From: CAZGAQ01 sp964523405
GTDB taxonomy: Bacteria; Planctomycetota; Phycisphaerae; UBA1845; Fen-1342
Assembly (NCBI GenBank): GCA_964523405.1
Contig: CAZGAQ010000012.1
Span: 58,496-122,495, forward strand
Direction of reading: 5' to 3'
DNA length: 64,000 bases
The position numbers and the translations under genes are program-made. Below the pieces are notes generated by a model. That model saw only the letters and a program-made list of their open reading frames with translations. It did not search any database and was not told the origin of the DNA. Shown in pieces: positions 18,810 through 27,343 of the stretch (positions are counted from its first letter, which is position 1; the number at the start of each line of letters is the position of its first letter).

Positions 18810-19769
18810 TCAATGGGTCGCCGGGGCCGCCGGCACTGGCGCGGAAACCGCGGCGCCGCGGGGCAGGCTGTTGGGGTCCACGCCGGCCGGGGGCTGCACG
18901 AAGGGGCCGTACAGCGGCGAATGCTCGTCAATGAAGATCGTCGACTTCTGCTTGAACGAAGCCTTCAGCGTGTCGAGCCAGCCCAGCCACTCGAAGAACT
19001 CGCGGTCGCTCTCGTTGATCTTCGCCAGGATGCGCGTGCTGGCCTGGATGCCGGCCGAGCGGATTTCCGAGGCCTTGCGGTCGGCGAAGGCCAGAATCTG
19101 CCGCGCGTCCGCCTCCGCCCGGGCCTTGATTGCCTCGGCCTGCGACTTGCCTTCCTCGCGATAGGTGGCCGCCTTGGCCTTGCGCTCCTGGATCATGCTG
19201 TTGAATACTTCCTGGGTGACCTCCTTGGGCAGCGAGATGCGACGAATGCCGATCTCCGCCAAGGCAATGCCGTAGTCCGCCAGCAGCCCCGGGGCGATGC
19301 TGTCGCGCATTTCCGCGAACAGCTTGTCGTAGTTGGCTTCCACGGCCGCGCGATCCAGGTTCACGAAGAACGGCAGCGTCTTCTGCCCCACCACCGCCGC
19401 CTGAATCTGCGCGATGCGCGTGCGCATCTGCTCCTCGGCCCGAGCCTCCGTCCGTGCCCGCTGGTAGAACTGCAGCGGCTCCTTGATCCGCCACACGGCG
19501 TACGTGCCGATGATCACGTTCTTGCCGTCGGCGGTCTTGATCTCCATCTCCGGCGCGTCCATCGTCCGCAGCCGGGCATCGTACTTCTGCACAAACTCGA
19601 TCGGTGGCGGCCAGCGGAAACGCAGGCCCGGCTCCGTGACCGTCTCCTGCACCTGCCCCAGGCGCACACGGATCGCCACCTGGTTGTACGACACCTGGTA
19701 GGTGATGCTCCAGACCACCAGAATGGCCACCACCACCGCAATCAACAACGGGATCGATATTCTGCTCAT
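18810..19769 (-). CDS. HflC-like SPFH/band-7 protein
   Basis: 319 aa. Start ATG 19769 has GAGGAA 6 bases upstream. One N-terminal helix (SIPLLIAVVVAILVVWSITYQ) is followed by the band-7 fold: YNQVAIRVRLGQVQETVTEPGLRFRWPPPIEFVQKYDARLRTMDAPE. Then come GIALAEIGIRRISLPKEVTQEVFNSMIQERKAKAATYREEGKSQAE, the typical end of HflC, and a coiled coil. HflC with HflK forms a cage around the FtsH protease in Escherichia coli. No ftsH is in this window; here the neighbours are two more SPFH proteins and an ABC transporter. A Pro/Ala-rich tail ends the protein. Confidence 0.88.
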   Translation of the reverse strand: MSRISIPLLIAVVVAILVVWSITYQVSYNQVAIRVRLGQVQETVTEPGLRFRWPPPIEFVQKYDARLRTMDAPEMEIKTADGKNVIIGTYAVWRIKEPLQFYQRARTEARAEEQMRTRIAQIQAAVVGQKTLPFFVNLDRAAVEANYDKLFAEMRDSIAPGLLADYGIALAEIGIRRISLPKEVTQEVFNSMIQERKAKAATYREEGKSQAEAIKARAEADARQILAFADRKASEIRSAGIQASTRILAKINESDREFFEWLGWLDTLKASFKQKSTIFIDEHSPLYGPFVQPPAGVDPNSLPRGAAVSAPVPAAPATH

Positions 19770-19871
19770 GGCGATTCCTCTGAACTCGGGCGGGCGGCCG
19801 CCGCCGCACGCCCCCGGCGCTTTTCGCCGGCCGCGCCCGGGCCGTAGCACCGGGTCACGCGGCCCCGACCA

Positions 19872-22337
19872 TCACTTCGGCGCGGTCAGGTCCTCTGGGG
19901 CCAAGCCCCGTTCGTCCTCTGCGATCAGTCGCGTGCGCACCACGCGCCCCGTCGGATCGAAGGCCAGGAAGAACTTGCGCGCGTCCCGCAGGCCTTCAAT
20001 ATACGTCTCCATCAACCGGCGCGATTTGTAGACTTCCGGCGCCGCCCGATACGCCTCCCGCTCATTCTCCGCGCGGACGAACCGCGCCGCGGTCGTCATT
20101 TCCTTGTCCCAGCGATCGGCCAGTGCCGCGGCCAGCGTCGCCGCCAGCTTGCCACCCGTGTCCGGACGTCCAATCTGGGAGTCCAGTTCCTGCTCCCAGT
20201 ACTCCGCCGCCAGCCGCGCCGCCACGCTCTCGATGAGCGCGCCCGCCTGCCGGGGAGTCACCTGTTTGGCAAACTCGCTCCGCACCAGCGCAAGTTCCTT
20301 CTCCAATACCGCGGCGACCTCGTCGCGTTTGATCTTGGCCGCCTGGACGACCTTGGCCGCAGCCGCCTGAGCCCCGAACGTCTGCCCCAAGCCCAGTTCG
20401 TAGTCGAGCCGGACCTGCTGCTCGGCCTCTTGGGCATCCTCAAGCGTGGCGGCCGCCTGAGTGTCCGCGCGGAACTGCGGCGCCAGGCCCGCTAGGCGCG
20501 CGGCGAGCGCCTCGACCGTCGCCGGCGGCACGTCCGCCGAGGCCGTCAGGGCGTCATTCAGCCGCTTGGTGGCACTCTGGGCACGCAGCGTAATCTTGGC
20601 GAGCGCCCGCGCCCGCGCCACGTCCCCGGCCACTTCCGAGAGCTTCTGATTCTCCGTCACGCGCGCCTCGCGGATCGCGGCCACCTTCTGCTGCTCGGCA
20701 CCGATGACCTCGCGGAACGCATTGGCCACGGTCGTTTCGGGATGCAGGTTGGTTACGCCGACATAGGCCACTTCCAGTCCCAGCTCCCGCGTGCGCTCGT
20801 TGAGCCGCTGGCGCAGCAGTTCGCCCAGCGCGGCCAAGTCGCGGCTGAGCAGGTCGTCCACCGTGGTTGCGGCGGCATAGCGCACCACCTCGCCCCAGGC
20901 CACGTCGCGTATCTTGCGATCCGGATCGAGCATGGCCTGGCTGAACCGATAGAGTTCTTCCGCGCGAATCCGGTACTGCACCACGACTTCCATCCGGAGC
21001 ATGTGCACCGGCGCTCGACTGGTCGGCACTTCCGCCAGCTGCTCCGGAGCTGTCGTGGGCGCCGGGCTCGTCCGCTCCGGCGGCACGCAGACGATGAAAT
21101 TGAAGTGGTCCAGACCCAGATGTTGCGTGTCCGTCCAGAGCTGCACGCCCTTCCGGTCCTTCTCGTAATCCGGATTGACGTCCCACTGCGCGAACCCGAC
21201 GCTGATCTGGTGCAGCTGGCCCGTGTTGTAGATCCGCGCCCGGTCAATGGGGGCCGGCAGCTTGAAGTGCAGCCCGGGCTTCAGCGGCTCCGGATGCGGC
21301 GTGCCATCCGCATCCACCCCGCCCGGGTTGAGCTGTACGCCGAGCCGCTCGATGATGACCCGCTCGTACGGCTGCACGATGACGATGCACGTCAGCAGCC
21401 ACAGCGCCAGGGCCCCCGTCGCCAGGAGCGGGACAAACGCCCGCGCCAGCAGCTGGTAGAACCACGTCTGCGAAACCTGGAAGCCAAACTGATAATTCAG
21501 AGCATCCGCGATGGACGAGGCGATGCCGCCCGGCTCGGCCAGCAGCCCCAACAGCCGACTGTCATACGCCGCCCGCGGCTCCACGCCCGGAGTCCGCGGC
21601 CGATAGATATCCAGCACGAAGTTGATGACGGTCTCGGCGGCGAGGACCCACATGAGCACCGGAAAGGCGTAGGCCAGCACGTGCTCCACGATGGTCGTCG
21701 TCTCGGAGTACGCCAGCACGCCCAGCGCCACCATGAGCGCCATCATCGCCAGCGAGTTGCCCAGCAGATACGCCCCGCAGCCACGCAGCAGTTGCCACTC
21801 GGCCGCCCGCGCCATGCCCGACGTGTAGCGGGCATACAGGAACGTGCCGATCATGAAGATCGCCAGCGCCACGAGCGCAAACGGGATTTGCCCGATCAGC
21901 GCCCATGCGGTCCCCGCCTTCGGAATGCCGTGCCACAGCACGATGCCGATCGTGATCAGGTAGGCGGCCGTCCCAAGGGCGAAACCGGGCACCAGCCACC
22001 GCTGCATCCACTGGGCACGCGCCTCGGCCACCCGATACCCGAGCCCGCCCGCACCCTCTTCGGCGAACATCGCCGCGCCGCCGCCGGCGGCCTGCTTCTC
22101 GCGCCGGAGTTCCTCCAGGTCCAGGGCTTCCAGTGCCGCCAGTTCGCGCTGCCGGAAGACCAGCAGAGTCACGAACCAGATCGGTACGCCGCCCAGCGTG
22201 TAGAGCGCCAGCTGCAGCGCCGCCTGCGAATGCGTCGCCAGGGCCAGCCCGAACAGCGCGAGCGCCGTGACCACCTGGAGGATCAGTCCTCCCAGGCTCG
22301 CCCGCCGGCTGCGCGTATGTGTCGTCTCCGTCGTCAC
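19872..22337 (-). CDS. Polytopic SPFH/band-7 protein (HflK-like domain on a multi-helix N-terminus)
   Basis: 821 aa, about twice the size of HflK. The first ~320 residues hold six or seven membrane helices (near 17-37, 42-60, 118-138, 143-166, 190-212, 220-243 and 297-320). A band-7 domain follows from IVIVQPYERVIIERLGV to about residue 560, with HFKLPAPIDRARIY, MLRMEVVVQYRI and VTNLHPETTVANAFREVIGAEQQKVAAIREA. A ~250-residue Ala/Glu-rich coiled coil makes up the rest. Start is GTG 22337 with AGAGGTGA 5-6 bases before it. It is the first gene of the six-gene operon. HflK has one helix, so the polytopic region is extra; its role is unknown. Confidence 0.85.
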   Translation of the reverse strand: MTTETTHTRSRRASLGGLILQVVTALALFGLALATHSQAALQLALYTLGGVPIWFVTLLVFRQRELAALEALDLEELRREKQAAGGGAAMFAEEGAGGLGYRVAEARAQWMQRWLVPGFALGTAAYLITIGIVLWHGIPKAGTAWALIGQIPFALVALAIFMIGTFLYARYTSGMARAAEWQLLRGCGAYLLGNSLAMMALMVALGVLAYSETTTIVEHVLAYAFPVLMWVLAAETVINFVLDIYRPRTPGVEPRAAYDSRLLGLLAEPGGIASSIADALNYQFGFQVSQTWFYQLLARAFVPLLATGALALWLLTCIVIVQPYERVIIERLGVQLNPGGVDADGTPHPEPLKPGLHFKLPAPIDRARIYNTGQLHQISVGFAQWDVNPDYEKDRKGVQLWTDTQHLGLDHFNFIVCVPPERTSPAPTTAPEQLAEVPTSRAPVHMLRMEVVVQYRIRAEELYRFSQAMLDPDRKIRDVAWGEVVRYAAATTVDDLLSRDLAALGELLRQRLNERTRELGLEVAYVGVTNLHPETTVANAFREVIGAEQQKVAAIREARVTENQKLSEVAGDVARARALAKITLRAQSATKRLNDALTASADVPPATVEALAARLAGLAPQFRADTQAAATLEDAQEAEQQVRLDYELGLGQTFGAQAAAAKVVQAAKIKRDEVAAVLEKELALVRSEFAKQVTPRQAGALIESVAARLAAEYWEQELDSQIGRPDTGGKLAATLAAALADRWDKEMTTAARFVRAENEREAYRAAPEVYKSRRLMETYIEGLRDARKFFLAFDPTGRVVRTRLIAEDERGLAPEDLTAPK

Positions 22338-22404
22338 GACTCACCTCTCTGCGGTACCGCGACCGCCCGGGCCGAACCCACGCCGGCGGCCGCCGTATGG
22401 TTCC

Positions 22405-22433
22405 TTGTCCGCCGCCCGCCCGGGCGGCATAAT
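22405..22433 (+). promoter_or_regulatory. Putative promoter with palindromic spacer
   Basis: TTGTCC (22405-22410) and CATAAT (22428-22433) are separated by exactly 17 bases. The spacer, with one base beyond it, is a palindrome, GCCGCCCG-CC-CGGGCGGC (22411-22428). It would drive the rightward permease gene at 22511. A palindrome between the -35 and -10 boxes is where repressors and MerR-type activators bind. The leftward SPFH operon starts in the same gap. Seen: the boxes and palindrome; regulation is inferred. Confidence 0.4.
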
Positions 22434-22510
22434 GGACCACGGTCGGGCAGCGGGCTCGACCACGCTATCCGGCGCTGCGTCGCACGCGCGCCAAACCCGA
22501 TCGGTAGAGC

Positions 22511-23491
22511 ATGAACTCCAAACTGCTGGCGATCGCCGCGAACACCTTTAACGAAACCGTCCGTCAGCCGATCTTCGGCGTCCTCATGTGGGTCACGGCC
22601 GGTATCCTGTCGCTCAACACGGCCCTCGTCGGCTTCACGCTCGAGTCCGGCGGTGACCTGAAGATGGCCAAGGACGTCGGTCTGGCCACCTTGCTGCTCT
22701 ACGGACTGCTCGCCGCCGTGTTCAGCGCCACCAGCGTCATCAGCCGCGAGATCGAATCGCATACCGTCCTGACCGTCGTGTCCAAGCCCGTTAGCCGTCC
22801 GCTCTTCCTGCTCGGCAAGTACGTCGGCGTGTGCGGCGCCGTGGCCGTCGGCTATTACTTCCTGAGCCTGGTCCTGCTCTTCACGATTCGCCACGGCACC
22901 ATGCCCACCGCCGCGGACAAGTTCGACCAGCCCGTCCTGCTCTTCGCCGGCATCGCCGTGCTGCTCAGCCTGGCGGCCGCCACGTTCGGCAACTACGTGT
23001 ATGGCTGGCATTTCCCCGCCGCCCTGCTGGGCTGGGTTGTGCCGCTGTGCACCGTGGCCCTGATTGGCGTGCTGTTTGTGAACGCCAAGTGGGAATTGCA
23101 GGCGCCGACCCAGGACTTCGGCGATCTGCAGATGGTCTACGCCCTGGCGATGACCTTCTGCGGCGTGCTCGTCCTGACCGCCTTCGCCGTGGCCCTCGCC
23201 ACGCGCTTCAGCCAGGTCTTCACCCTGCTCCTGTGCGTCAGTGTCTACGTCCTCGGCCTGCTGTCGGATTACTACTTCGGCCGGGCCGCCACCGACCAGG
23301 GCGGCTGGCTGCTGAACGTGGCCTACGCGGCCGTCCCGAACTTCCAGTTCTTCTGGGCCGGCGACGCCCTGACGCAGGAGCACACGATCCCCGCCACCCA
23401 GGTCCTGCACGTGGCCGGCTACGCCGTGCTGTACTCGCTCGGCGTGCTGGGGCTCGGGGTCGCCCTCTTCCAGACCCGCGAAGTCAGTTAG
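22511..23491 (+). CDS. ABC-2 type membrane protein
   Basis: 326 aa with about six to seven membrane helices. The N-terminus MNSKLLAIAANTFNETVRQPIF is amphipathic, as in ABC-2 permeases, and SATSVISREIESHTVLTVVSKPVSRPLFLLGKYVG is the same motif as in the operon permease (LSGELRDRSLHLVVTKPVSR). The rest is hydrophobic. Start ATG 22511. It diverges from the SPFH-ABC operon and has no ATPase of its own nearby, so the ATPase at 16292-17479 could serve it too; that is inference. A possible regulated promoter lies 80-105 bases upstream. Confidence 0.8.
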   Translation: MNSKLLAIAANTFNETVRQPIFGVLMWVTAGILSLNTALVGFTLESGGDLKMAKDVGLATLLLYGLLAAVFSATSVISREIESHTVLTVVSKPVSRPLFLLGKYVGVCGAVAVGYYFLSLVLLFTIRHGTMPTAADKFDQPVLLFAGIAVLLSLAAATFGNYVYGWHFPAALLGWVVPLCTVALIGVLFVNAKWELQAPTQDFGDLQMVYALAMTFCGVLVLTAFAVALATRFSQVFTLLLCVSVYVLGLLSDYYFGRAATDQGGWLLNVAYAAVPNFQFFWAGDALTQEHTIPATQVLHVAGYAVLYSLGVLGLGVALFQTREVS

Positions 23492-23605
23492 TCGCTCCAC
23501 CCGATAGCCGACTCCGGCGCGCGGCCCAAGCTGCGGGGGTCGCCCGCGACGAACGGCCGATAAGAATTCCGCGCCCATACGCATCTCGAACCGCAAGCCC
23601 CGCGC

Positions 23606-25579
23606 TTATACCGGCTGCAGCGCCACGGTGCCCGTCTCGGTGGGCGCCGCCGTCGGCCGCCGGACCGGCACGTGCGACGCGATCCCCTCGCCAAACCGCA
23701 CCAGTCGGGCGCTGTTGAACACGACGATGGCCGAGGACACCGTGTGCAGCAGTGCGGCCAGCATCGGGTGCACCTTGCCGAAGACAATGGCCACTTCCAC
23801 CGTCACGATGAAGCCCACGCCCAGAATCAGGTTCTGCCAGATCACGCGCGTCGTTGCCCGCGACAGGCTCACCAGGAACGGCAGCCGCCGCAGATCGCTG
23901 CTCATCAGCGCCACACTCGCGCTGTTCATCGCCACGTCGCTGCCCGCCGCCCCCATGGCGATGCCCAGATTGCCCGCCGCCAGCGCCGGCGCATCGTTGA
24001 CGCCGTCGCCGACCACCGCCACGGTGTGACCCTTCGACTTCAGCGCGTCCACCAGCGCCAGCTTGTCCTGCGGCAGCACTTCCGCCTGCACGTCGGAGCA
24101 GCCCATCTCGCCGGCCACACGCCGCGCCACGCTCCAGCGGTCGCCCGTGACCATGATCAGGTCGCGAATCCCCAACTGCCGCAGATCGTCCAGCGCCAGC
24201 CGTGCTTCCGGCCGCGTGCGATCCTCCAGACCGATCCAGCCCAGCACCCGCCCGCCGCGGACCACGTAAAGCGTGCTCAGCCCCTCCGGCTCGGCGTACT
24301 GTTCCCCGGCCAGCGGGGCCAGATCCACGCCCGCCGATTCCACCCACGTGCGCCGGCCGATCAGCACGGGTTGCCCGCGCAACAGCGCCTTCACGCCCTT
24401 GCCCGGCACCTCCTCGAAATCGCCGACATCCTCACAGGTCACGCGCGCCTTCTCGGCCACCGCCACGATCGCGCGGGCGACCGGGTGGCGGCTCATTCGC
24501 TCCACCGAGGCGGCCGTCCGAATCAGGTCCGCCGGATCCACGCCGGGCGCCGGCACCAGGCGGGTTACCGCCAGTTCGCCCGTGGTCAGTGTGCCCGTCT
24601 TGTCGAGCACGATCGCGGTCAGCTTCCGCGCCCATTCCAAGTTCGAGACGTCCTTGATGTACACGCCCAGGCGGGCGGCGGCGGACAAGGCCGCGACGAT
24701 CGCGGTCGGCGTCGCGAGGATCAGGGCACACGGGCAGGCGATGACCAGTAGGGCGATGGTCTTGTTCGCGTCCTTCGTGAAGAACCACACCACGCCCGCG
24801 ATCATCAGCGTCACCGGTGTGTACCAGGAAGCATATTGATCGATGAGTCGCATGAGCGGAATCTTGGTCCGCTCGGCCTCCAGAATGAGGTCTTGTACGC
24901 GCCCGAGGGTCGTATCGTGACCGACCTTGCTCACCTGCACCTGGATGGCCCCAGTCAGATTGCTGGTACCGCCGTAGACCTCGTCGCCGACGCTCTTCTC
25001 AACCGGGAGCGATTCACCGGTCACGTTCGCTTCACTGATCGTGGACTGCCCGGTGACGATCTTGCCGTCCGCTGGAATGTTGTCGCCCGGCAGGGCCAGG
25101 ATCGTATCGCCGGGACGCAGGGCATGAGCCTCGACTTCTTCCTCCGCGCCATTCTTCAGCCGGCGGGCCTTCGTCGGGGTGAGCCGAACGATCCCCTCGA
25201 TGGCGGCGCGAGCTCCCAGGGCGGTTCGCGTCTCAATCAGGATGCTGATGAGCAGGAAGAAGGCCACGACCCCCGCGGTCTGGTAGTCCTGGTTCGCCAT
25301 CGCCGCGAAGATCGCCAGCGCGACGAGTTCATCCATATGCAGATGTCCGGAAAGCAGCCCCTTCGCCGCATGCCACCAGAGCGGAACCGCCAGGAGCAGC
25401 GCACCGACCAGGGCGATCACAGACGCATATGGATTGACGCCGTCCGCCGCCGCCGCATCGTGAAACAGCCATTGGGCCAGGAAGGAGGCCAGCACCAGCA
25501 TTCCCCCCAGCATCGTCGCAATGAGCTTCGCGGTAGCGCGCCCGGTCTCCGCTTTCACCGACATGTGATCATGGGCCAT
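23606..25579 (-). CDS. P1B-type heavy-metal-transporting ATPase
   Basis: 657 aa. All P-type motifs are present: TGES at 187-190 (actuator), CPC at 282-284 in the membrane, DKTGT with phosphorylated D326, the P1B-specific HP at 365-366 and GDGVNDAP at 524-531. About eight helices are expected. There is no N-terminal heavy-metal-binding domain; the N-terminus starts MAHDHMSV. The last helix pair has LLHTVSSAIVVFNSARL, which is neither the Zn/Cd type (DTG) nor the HEGG type of Co pumps, so the metal is left open. Start ATG 25579 with AGGA upstream. It stands alone, with no metal-responsive regulator next to it. Confidence 0.92.
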   Translation of the reverse strand: MAHDHMSVKAETGRATAKLIATMLGGMLVLASFLAQWLFHDAAAADGVNPYASVIALVGALLLAVPLWWHAAKGLLSGHLHMDELVALAIFAAMANQDYQTAGVVAFFLLISILIETRTALGARAAIEGIVRLTPTKARRLKNGAEEEVEAHALRPGDTILALPGDNIPADGKIVTGQSTISEANVTGESLPVEKSVGDEVYGGTSNLTGAIQVQVSKVGHDTTLGRVQDLILEAERTKIPLMRLIDQYASWYTPVTLMIAGVVWFFTKDANKTIALLVIACPCALILATPTAIVAALSAAARLGVYIKDVSNLEWARKLTAIVLDKTGTLTTGELAVTRLVPAPGVDPADLIRTAASVERMSRHPVARAIVAVAEKARVTCEDVGDFEEVPGKGVKALLRGQPVLIGRRTWVESAGVDLAPLAGEQYAEPEGLSTLYVVRGGRVLGWIGLEDRTRPEARLALDDLRQLGIRDLIMVTGDRWSVARRVAGEMGCSDVQAEVLPQDKLALVDALKSKGHTVAVVGDGVNDAPALAAGNLGIAMGAAGSDVAMNSASVALMSSDLRRLPFLVSLSRATTRVIWQNLILGVGFIVTVEVAIVFGKVHPMLAALLHTVSSAIVVFNSARLVRFGEGIASHVPVRRPTAAPTETGTVALQPV

Positions 25580-25954
25580 AGTTCAATCCTGCAGCGGGGC
25601 GAGAACTGTCCGCACTCGTCGCGGTCGCGTCACCGTCGGCGCGCCGCAACTCTGGGTTGGGAAGGACACCAAACAACTGCCAATCGCTGCCGGGAGCGCG
25701 GACGGGACTCACCAGTACGACATACGCACGGCGTCCATGCTGAGTTCGCCGGCAGGTGTTTTTTTGGGGCCCGGTAGGCCGGAAACGATAGCAATCCAGA
25801 TGTGCCCAAGGCACGCAGCTCGGTTCGACGAATCGCGCATCCGCAGACGCACCATGAGGTTACGCGATAACCCGAACGGATCCGCAACCCCCAGCGGGGG
25901 CTGGCATGCGGGGCGGCCGGCGGTAGCCCGTGCACCGCCCCACCGTCAAACCAC
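25580..25954. other. Intergenic region with two small inverted repeats
   Basis: 375 bases between two leftward genes. It holds the inverted repeat GGTTA-CGCGA-TAACC (25858-25872) and the hairpin CCCCC-AGC-GGGGG (25888-25900), both just past the 3' end of the small basic protein gene, where they could help end its transcript. A G/T run (TTTTTTTGGGG) lies near 25760. No supportable gene. Confidence 0.5.
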
Positions 25955-26200
25955 CTACTTCGCCGGGGCAGCCGGTGCCGCCGTCGTCGCCGCCGCGCCT
26001 TCCGCAGTCGCCGCTTCTTCCTTGGCCTTCTTCTTGCTGGCCTTGGCCTTGCGGTGCGAAACCTTCGGCAGATACAGGGCGCTCGCGCGCTCGCCCCACT
26101 TGTCCTCTTCTTGCAGTTGCATCACGCGCTCCGCCCGCGTCAGCACATTGCGGTGCCGTTCCAACGAGCTCTTCATGCGCAGGGACCGGTCAATCGACAT
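25955..26200 (-). CDS. Small basic protein, PVC-group type (TIGR04137-like)
   Basis: 81 aa. The N-terminus MSIDRSLRMKSSLERHRNVL followed by TRAERVMQLQEEDKW and YLPKVSHRK matches, from memory, the small basic protein family found across the Planctomycetes-Verrucomicrobia-Chlamydiae group and thought to be ribosome-associated. A Lys-rich stretch (KAKASKKKAKEE) and an Ala/Thr/Pro tail end it. Start ATG 26200 with GGGAG upstream. It diverges from rnc, which fits an RNA- or ribosome-linked role. This is one of the better taxonomic markers in the window. Confidence 0.85.
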   Translation of the reverse strand: MSIDRSLRMKSSLERHRNVLTRAERVMQLQEEDKWGERASALYLPKVSHRKAKASKKKAKEEAATAEGAAATTAAPAAPAK

Positions 26201-26538
26201 CGCCTGTCTCCCAAGTTACAGACTTGACAGTTTAGCACGAGCCGCACTGGGCGGCAACCCCCCGAGGCCCCCATCCTGCCGCCCCCACCCCCTGGGGTGG
26301 GCCGCGCGAACGGCCGGGTCCCCATCGGACGCCTCCCATCATCCTTCGCCCCTCTTTCGCTCGAATTTCCTGCGGGCGGACGCCGCAATGTGCTGATATA
26401 TGTTAGAGTAAGGACGCAGCGGCAGGTGACCTGCGGGGTCGCCTCCCTGCGGTTGGCTCATGGGCCGCCCACGCAGGGCGCTTTGCACGGGGCAGGGCGC
26501 TCTGCGTAGCCGGCCCTGGATGACTCCAGGACCTCTTC
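26201..26538. other. Divergent intergenic region of small basic protein and rnc
   Basis: 338 bases that must hold two divergent promoters. An AT-rich patch near 26391-26412 (GTGCTGATATATGTTAGAGT) stands out in GC-rich surroundings and could be an rnc promoter, but no good -35 and -10 pair is evident. No gene seen. Confidence 0.4.
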
Positions 26539-27258
26539 ATGCCGCTCGAGAACTCGCTCGAAGCCTGCCAGGACCGTATCTGCTACCAGTTCCGGGACCT
26601 CAGCCTGCTGCGCGCCGCGCTCACCCACGCCTCCTCCGCCAACCACCGCCGCGATAGCAACGAGCGGATGGAATTCCTCGGCGATGCCGTGCTCGGCCTC
26701 GTGATCTGTCAGGCGCTCTACGAGCGGCTGCCTAACGCCCTCGAAGGCGACATGACCAAGATCAAGTCCGCCGTCGTGTCCCGCCGGGTTTGCGCCAACG
26801 TCGCTGAGCAGCTCCATCTGACCGCGGGACTGGTCCTGGGCCAGGGCATGGAAAACGGCGACCACCTGCCGCGCTCGCTGGCGGCCGGCACCCTCGAAGC
26901 GGTGATCGCGGCGGTCTACCTGGACGGCGGTTTCGAAGTGGCGCGCGAGTTCATCCTCCGTCACATGGATGCCGAGCTGCAGGCCGCCACGGACTCCCAG
27001 CACCAGTTCAACTTCAAGTCCCAACTCCAGCAGTGGGCCCAGCGCGACCTGAATGCCACGCCGATCTACGAGCTGCTGGACGAGAAAGGCCCGGACCACG
27101 CCAAGTGCTTCGAGGTGGCCGTAACCATCGGCGCGCGCCAGTTCCCCAGCGCCTGGGGCCCCACCAAGAAGGAAGCCGAACAGAAGGCCGCCCGTTTGGC
27201 ACTCATCGAACTGGGCCAGATGGCCGGTGCAGAAGACGAGCCACCGAGCGACGCTTGA
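26539..27258 (+). CDS. rnc: Ribonuclease III
   Basis: 239 aa, usual length. Cuts double-stranded RNA in rRNA maturation and mRNA turnover. The catalytic domain has LTHASSANHRRDSNERMEFLGDAVLG, with the signature NERMEFLGDAVLG (Glu and Asp for Mg binding), and AGTLEAVIAAVYLDGG with the second acidic pair. From about residue 160 a double-stranded-RNA-binding domain follows: NFKSQLQQWAQRDLNATPIYELLDEKGPDHAKCFEVAVTIG and TKKEAEQKAARLAL. Start ATG 26539 with AGGA 8 bases upstream. It diverges from the small basic protein gene. Confidence 0.96.
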   Translation: MPLENSLEACQDRICYQFRDLSLLRAALTHASSANHRRDSNERMEFLGDAVLGLVICQALYERLPNALEGDMTKIKSAVVSRRVCANVAEQLHLTAGLVLGQGMENGDHLPRSLAAGTLEAVIAAVYLDGGFEVAREFILRHMDAELQAATDSQHQFNFKSQLQQWAQRDLNATPIYELLDEKGPDHAKCFEVAVTIGARQFPSAWGPTKKEAEQKAARLALIELGQMAGAEDEPPSDA

Positions 27259-27343
27259 TCGGGCAGGCGCTTTCACTCATTCTCGGGGCGGATGCGCTCA
27301 CGGCACGTGCGCATGCTGCCAGTTTCCCGCCACATCTGCTTGC

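Noticed and set aside
16292..23491. The divergent permease at 22511 as sole partner of the ATPase at 16292
   Set aside because: The ATPase overlaps the permease gene at 14907 by 4 bases, which makes that one its main partner; sharing with the second permease is possible but not shown.
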